Positions 62,540 through 64,000 of a stretch of DNA of 64,000 nt are shown in pieces. The DNA lies in the NCBI RefSeq assembly GCF_029894125.1, contig NZ_JARXYZ010000015.1, positions 1-64,000 of the forward strand. Reading direction: 5' to 3'. Below the pieces are notes generated by a model. The model was not told where the DNA came from. It worked only from the letters and a program-made list of their open reading frames with translations, and did no database searches. Source of the stretch: Kitasatospora sp. MAA19 (GTDB lineage Bacteria > Actinomycetota > Actinomycetes > Streptomycetales > Streptomycetaceae). The first letter of the stretch is position 1, and every line of letters begins with the position of its first letter. Both the position numbers and the translations under genes were made by a program.

Positions 62540-63319
62540 TTACCTCCAGAGGTCGGTGGTTGGGGGGTCCGCCGGGCGGCGGACGGGTGGATCCGGTTCG
62601 AGGCCGGCGTCGAGGCGGGCGCCAAGACGGGCGTCGAGGCGGGCGTCGAGGCCGTCCAGCCATTCCGGCAGGCTGGCGGCGCGCAGGAGGCCCGTCCCGA
62701 CGAGCACACCGGCGTAGCCCTCCCCGAGCAGGCGGGCGGCGTCATCGGGGCAGCGGACGGCCCCGGCACTCACCGGGCACCGGGTGCCGCTGCTCAGCAC
62801 TGCGGGCAGGAGTGACGAGCTTCGCCCGAGGTCGCCCGCGCCGCGTTCGCGGGTGGCGATGTCCTTGTTGTTCACCGCGACCACGCACTCCTCGGCGCGT
62901 GGCACGCGGCTGATCTCCTCCTCGGTGGTGACCTCGACGAACGGCGTCAGGCCCAGGCGCAGGCCGAGGTCGACCAGCTGGCCCAGGGTGGCGCGCGGCA
63001 GCAGCGCGGCGGTCAGCAGGATCGCGGACGCGCCGCTCTCGCGGGCCTGGTGCAGTTGGCTCCGGCGGGTGATGAAGTCCTTCTGCAGCACGGGCAGGTC
63101 CGTCGCTGCCACGACCTCGTGCAACAGGTCCCGGGTGCCGCCGAACCACCGCCCGGTCACCACGGACAGGCAGGGTGCGCCGACGTCCTGGTAGTCGGCG
63201 ACCAAACGGGCGGCCGACCTGTCACCGAACAGGTCGTGCCCTGCGGCGTCCTGCCGCTTGAGCTCCATGATCACCGGTCGGCGGGCGTCCAGCAGCGCCT
63301 CGATGAACTCGCCCGTCAT
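62540..63319 (-). CDS. TrpC-like (indole-3-glycerol phosphate synthase fold) protein
   Basis: 259 residues; start coupled to the TrpF-like stop (ATGA). The IGPS barrel is recognisable: [16 protein letters not shown] (E19, K21), LPVLQKDFI (K80), LTPFVEV (E129) and [12 protein letters not shown]. The usual SESGI phosphate/catalytic loop is PVSAGAV here, so its Glu is lost, and KxSPSxG is altered. The C-terminus has a low-complexity LDAR-type repeat (62600-62660). It may be an IGPS variant in secondary metabolism. Confidence 0.88.
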   Translation of the reverse strand: MTGEFIEALLDARRPVIMELKRQDAAGHDLFGDRSAARLVADYQDVGAPCLSVVTGRWFGGTRDLLHEVVAATDLPVLQKDFITRRSQLHQARESGASAILLTAALLPRATLGQLVDLGLRLGLTPFVEVTTEEEISRVPRAEECVVAVNNKDIATRERGAGDLGRSSSLLPAVLSSGTRCPVSAGAVRCPDDAARLLGEGYAGVLVGTGLLRAASLPEWLDGLDARLDARLGARLDAGLEPDPPVRRPADPPTTDLWR

Positions 63320-63996
63320 CTAGTCCCTCTGCCGTCCGTCACTCCCCAGCCGCGCCGCACGGCCGTGACCCGGTCGGTGCTCAGCCGTCCGTCGAGGTCC
63401 CTGGCCGCCGTGTCCACGTCGATGCCCAGGAACAGGGGGTGGTCCACCACCGCCCGGTAGTCCTCCCGGTTGTCGGCCGAGATGCCGCCGGCCAGCAGGA
63501 AGGGGCGTGAGAGGCGGTCCGCGATCTCGATGACGGCCCCGCAGTCCGCCGGTTGCCCGGTACTGCCGATCCGGCCGTCCCCGGCCACCGCGTCCAGCAG
63601 GAAGAGGTCCGTGCCCGCCCGCTCGTACGCCGCGATCAGGGACCGCTCCGCGCGGGTGTCCGCACCGAGGTGCAGCACCTTGACCACGTTGAGGTCCGTG
63701 GTGCTCTTCAGGGCGCGGACCAGGCCCGGCGGCTGGTAGCCGTGCAGTTGGACCCACCGCACCCGGGCCGCGGCCGTCGCCGCGCGCAGCACCTCGGCGT
63801 CGCGGAGGAAGGTCACGAGGACCGGATGCAGTCGCGCCGTTCGGTGTACGACGTCCGCGAGCACCGTGAGTTGACGGAGCGTCAGCTCCGCGCGACCCCC
63901 GGGAACGCCGTGCCACAGGCCGACGAGGTCGGCCCCGGCGCTGTCGAGCGATGCCACGTCCTCGGCCGAGGCGGCTCCGCAGATCTTGACCAGCAT
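63316..63996 (-). CDS. TrpF-like (phosphoribosylanthranilate isomerase) protein
   Basis: 226 residues from ATG 63996, near the window edge. PRAI features are MLVKICGAASAEDV (catalytic Cys6), GADLVGLW, WVQLHGYQPP (H85), DLFLLDAV (Asp135), and FLLAGGISADNREDYRAVV. The GGTGxxFDW loop is replaced by GRIGSTGQPADCG. It is the first visible gene of a coupled operon making an indole precursor. A longer operon upstream is possible beyond the edge. Confidence 0.88.
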   Translation of the reverse strand: MLVKICGAASAEDVASLDSAGADLVGLWHGVPGGRAELTLRQLTVLADVVHRTARLHPVLVTFLRDAEVLRAATAAARVRWVQLHGYQPPGLVRALKSTTDLNVVKVLHLGADTRAERSLIAAYERAGTDLFLLDAVAGDGRIGSTGQPADCGAVIEIADRLSRPFLLAGGISADNREDYRAVVDHPLFLGIDVDTAARDLDGRLSTDRVTAVRRGWGVTDGRGTR

Positions 63997-64000
63997 CAGG

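Overview
The window is very GC-rich actinomycete chromosome, with strong third-position G/C, GTG and TTG starts and GTGA or ATGA stop/start overlaps. Its gene families (ESX type VII secretion, an AfsR-like SARP regulator, XRE/DUF5753 regulators, mycothiol-dependent formaldehyde dehydrogenase, DUF574-type methyltransferase) point to Streptomycetaceae (Streptomyces or Kitasatospora). No rRNA, tRNA or CRISPR array was recognised.

Region 1 (1-17.4 kb) is a type VII (ESX/WXG100) secretion locus. Reading leftwards from a divergent promoter region near 10.1-10.4 kb are EccD, EccB, two WXG100-like small proteins, two further WXG-like or glycine-rich secreted candidates, a YbaB/EbfC protein, another small ESX-type protein, and the first 881 codons of a large protein built like a polymorphic toxin, which runs off the left edge. 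Reading rightwards are EccC (three ATPase modules) and a 944-residue protein whose C-terminus carries an apparent R-S-ExE ADP-ribosyltransferase signature. No mycP or eccE is visible. A SARP/AfsR-type regulator (17.4-20.2 kb) follows.

Region 2 (20.4-36.2 kb) is mixed chromosomal or accessory DNA. It starts with a scar made of a phospholipase C remnant, a truncated tnpB and a DinB-like C-terminal remnant. Then come a PPOX protein, an MBL hydrolase with mycothiol-dependent formaldehyde dehydrogenase, a P450-ferredoxin operon, MFS transporters with LysR or ArsR regulators and clear operator palindromes, a phosphotransferase, a PhzF-like enzyme, a small MBL/SnoaL pair and a ferredoxin reductase.

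Region 3 (about 36.0-40.2 kb) is the most anomalous part. It is a 4.1-kb island of small minus-strand genes (GNAT, micro-ORFs, an overlapping three-gene operon, XRE/DUF5753 regulator, DUF6879-like protein) bracketed by 139-bp direct repeats that are both copies of the ferredoxin reductase 3' region. The right copy is a displaced tail next to a broken PotC-type permease pseudogene.

Region 4 (41.2-61.1 kb) holds a secreted beta-helix protein, a Clp-N-domain protein, an APC permease, a universal stress protein, a KdpD-like protein that has lost its phospho-accepting His, a GntR operon with a start-proximal operator, a methyltransferase, a NarL-type two-component system next to an ABC exporter, and two drug-export MFS proteins, one fused to a winged-helix-like tail.

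Region 5 (61.2-64 kb) is a tightly coupled minus-strand operon of TrpF-like, TrpC-like, MbtH-like and Leu/Val/Phe-dehydrogenase-like genes. It looks like the edge of a specialised-metabolite cluster using tryptophan or an indole-derived precursor; the rest lies beyond the right edge.
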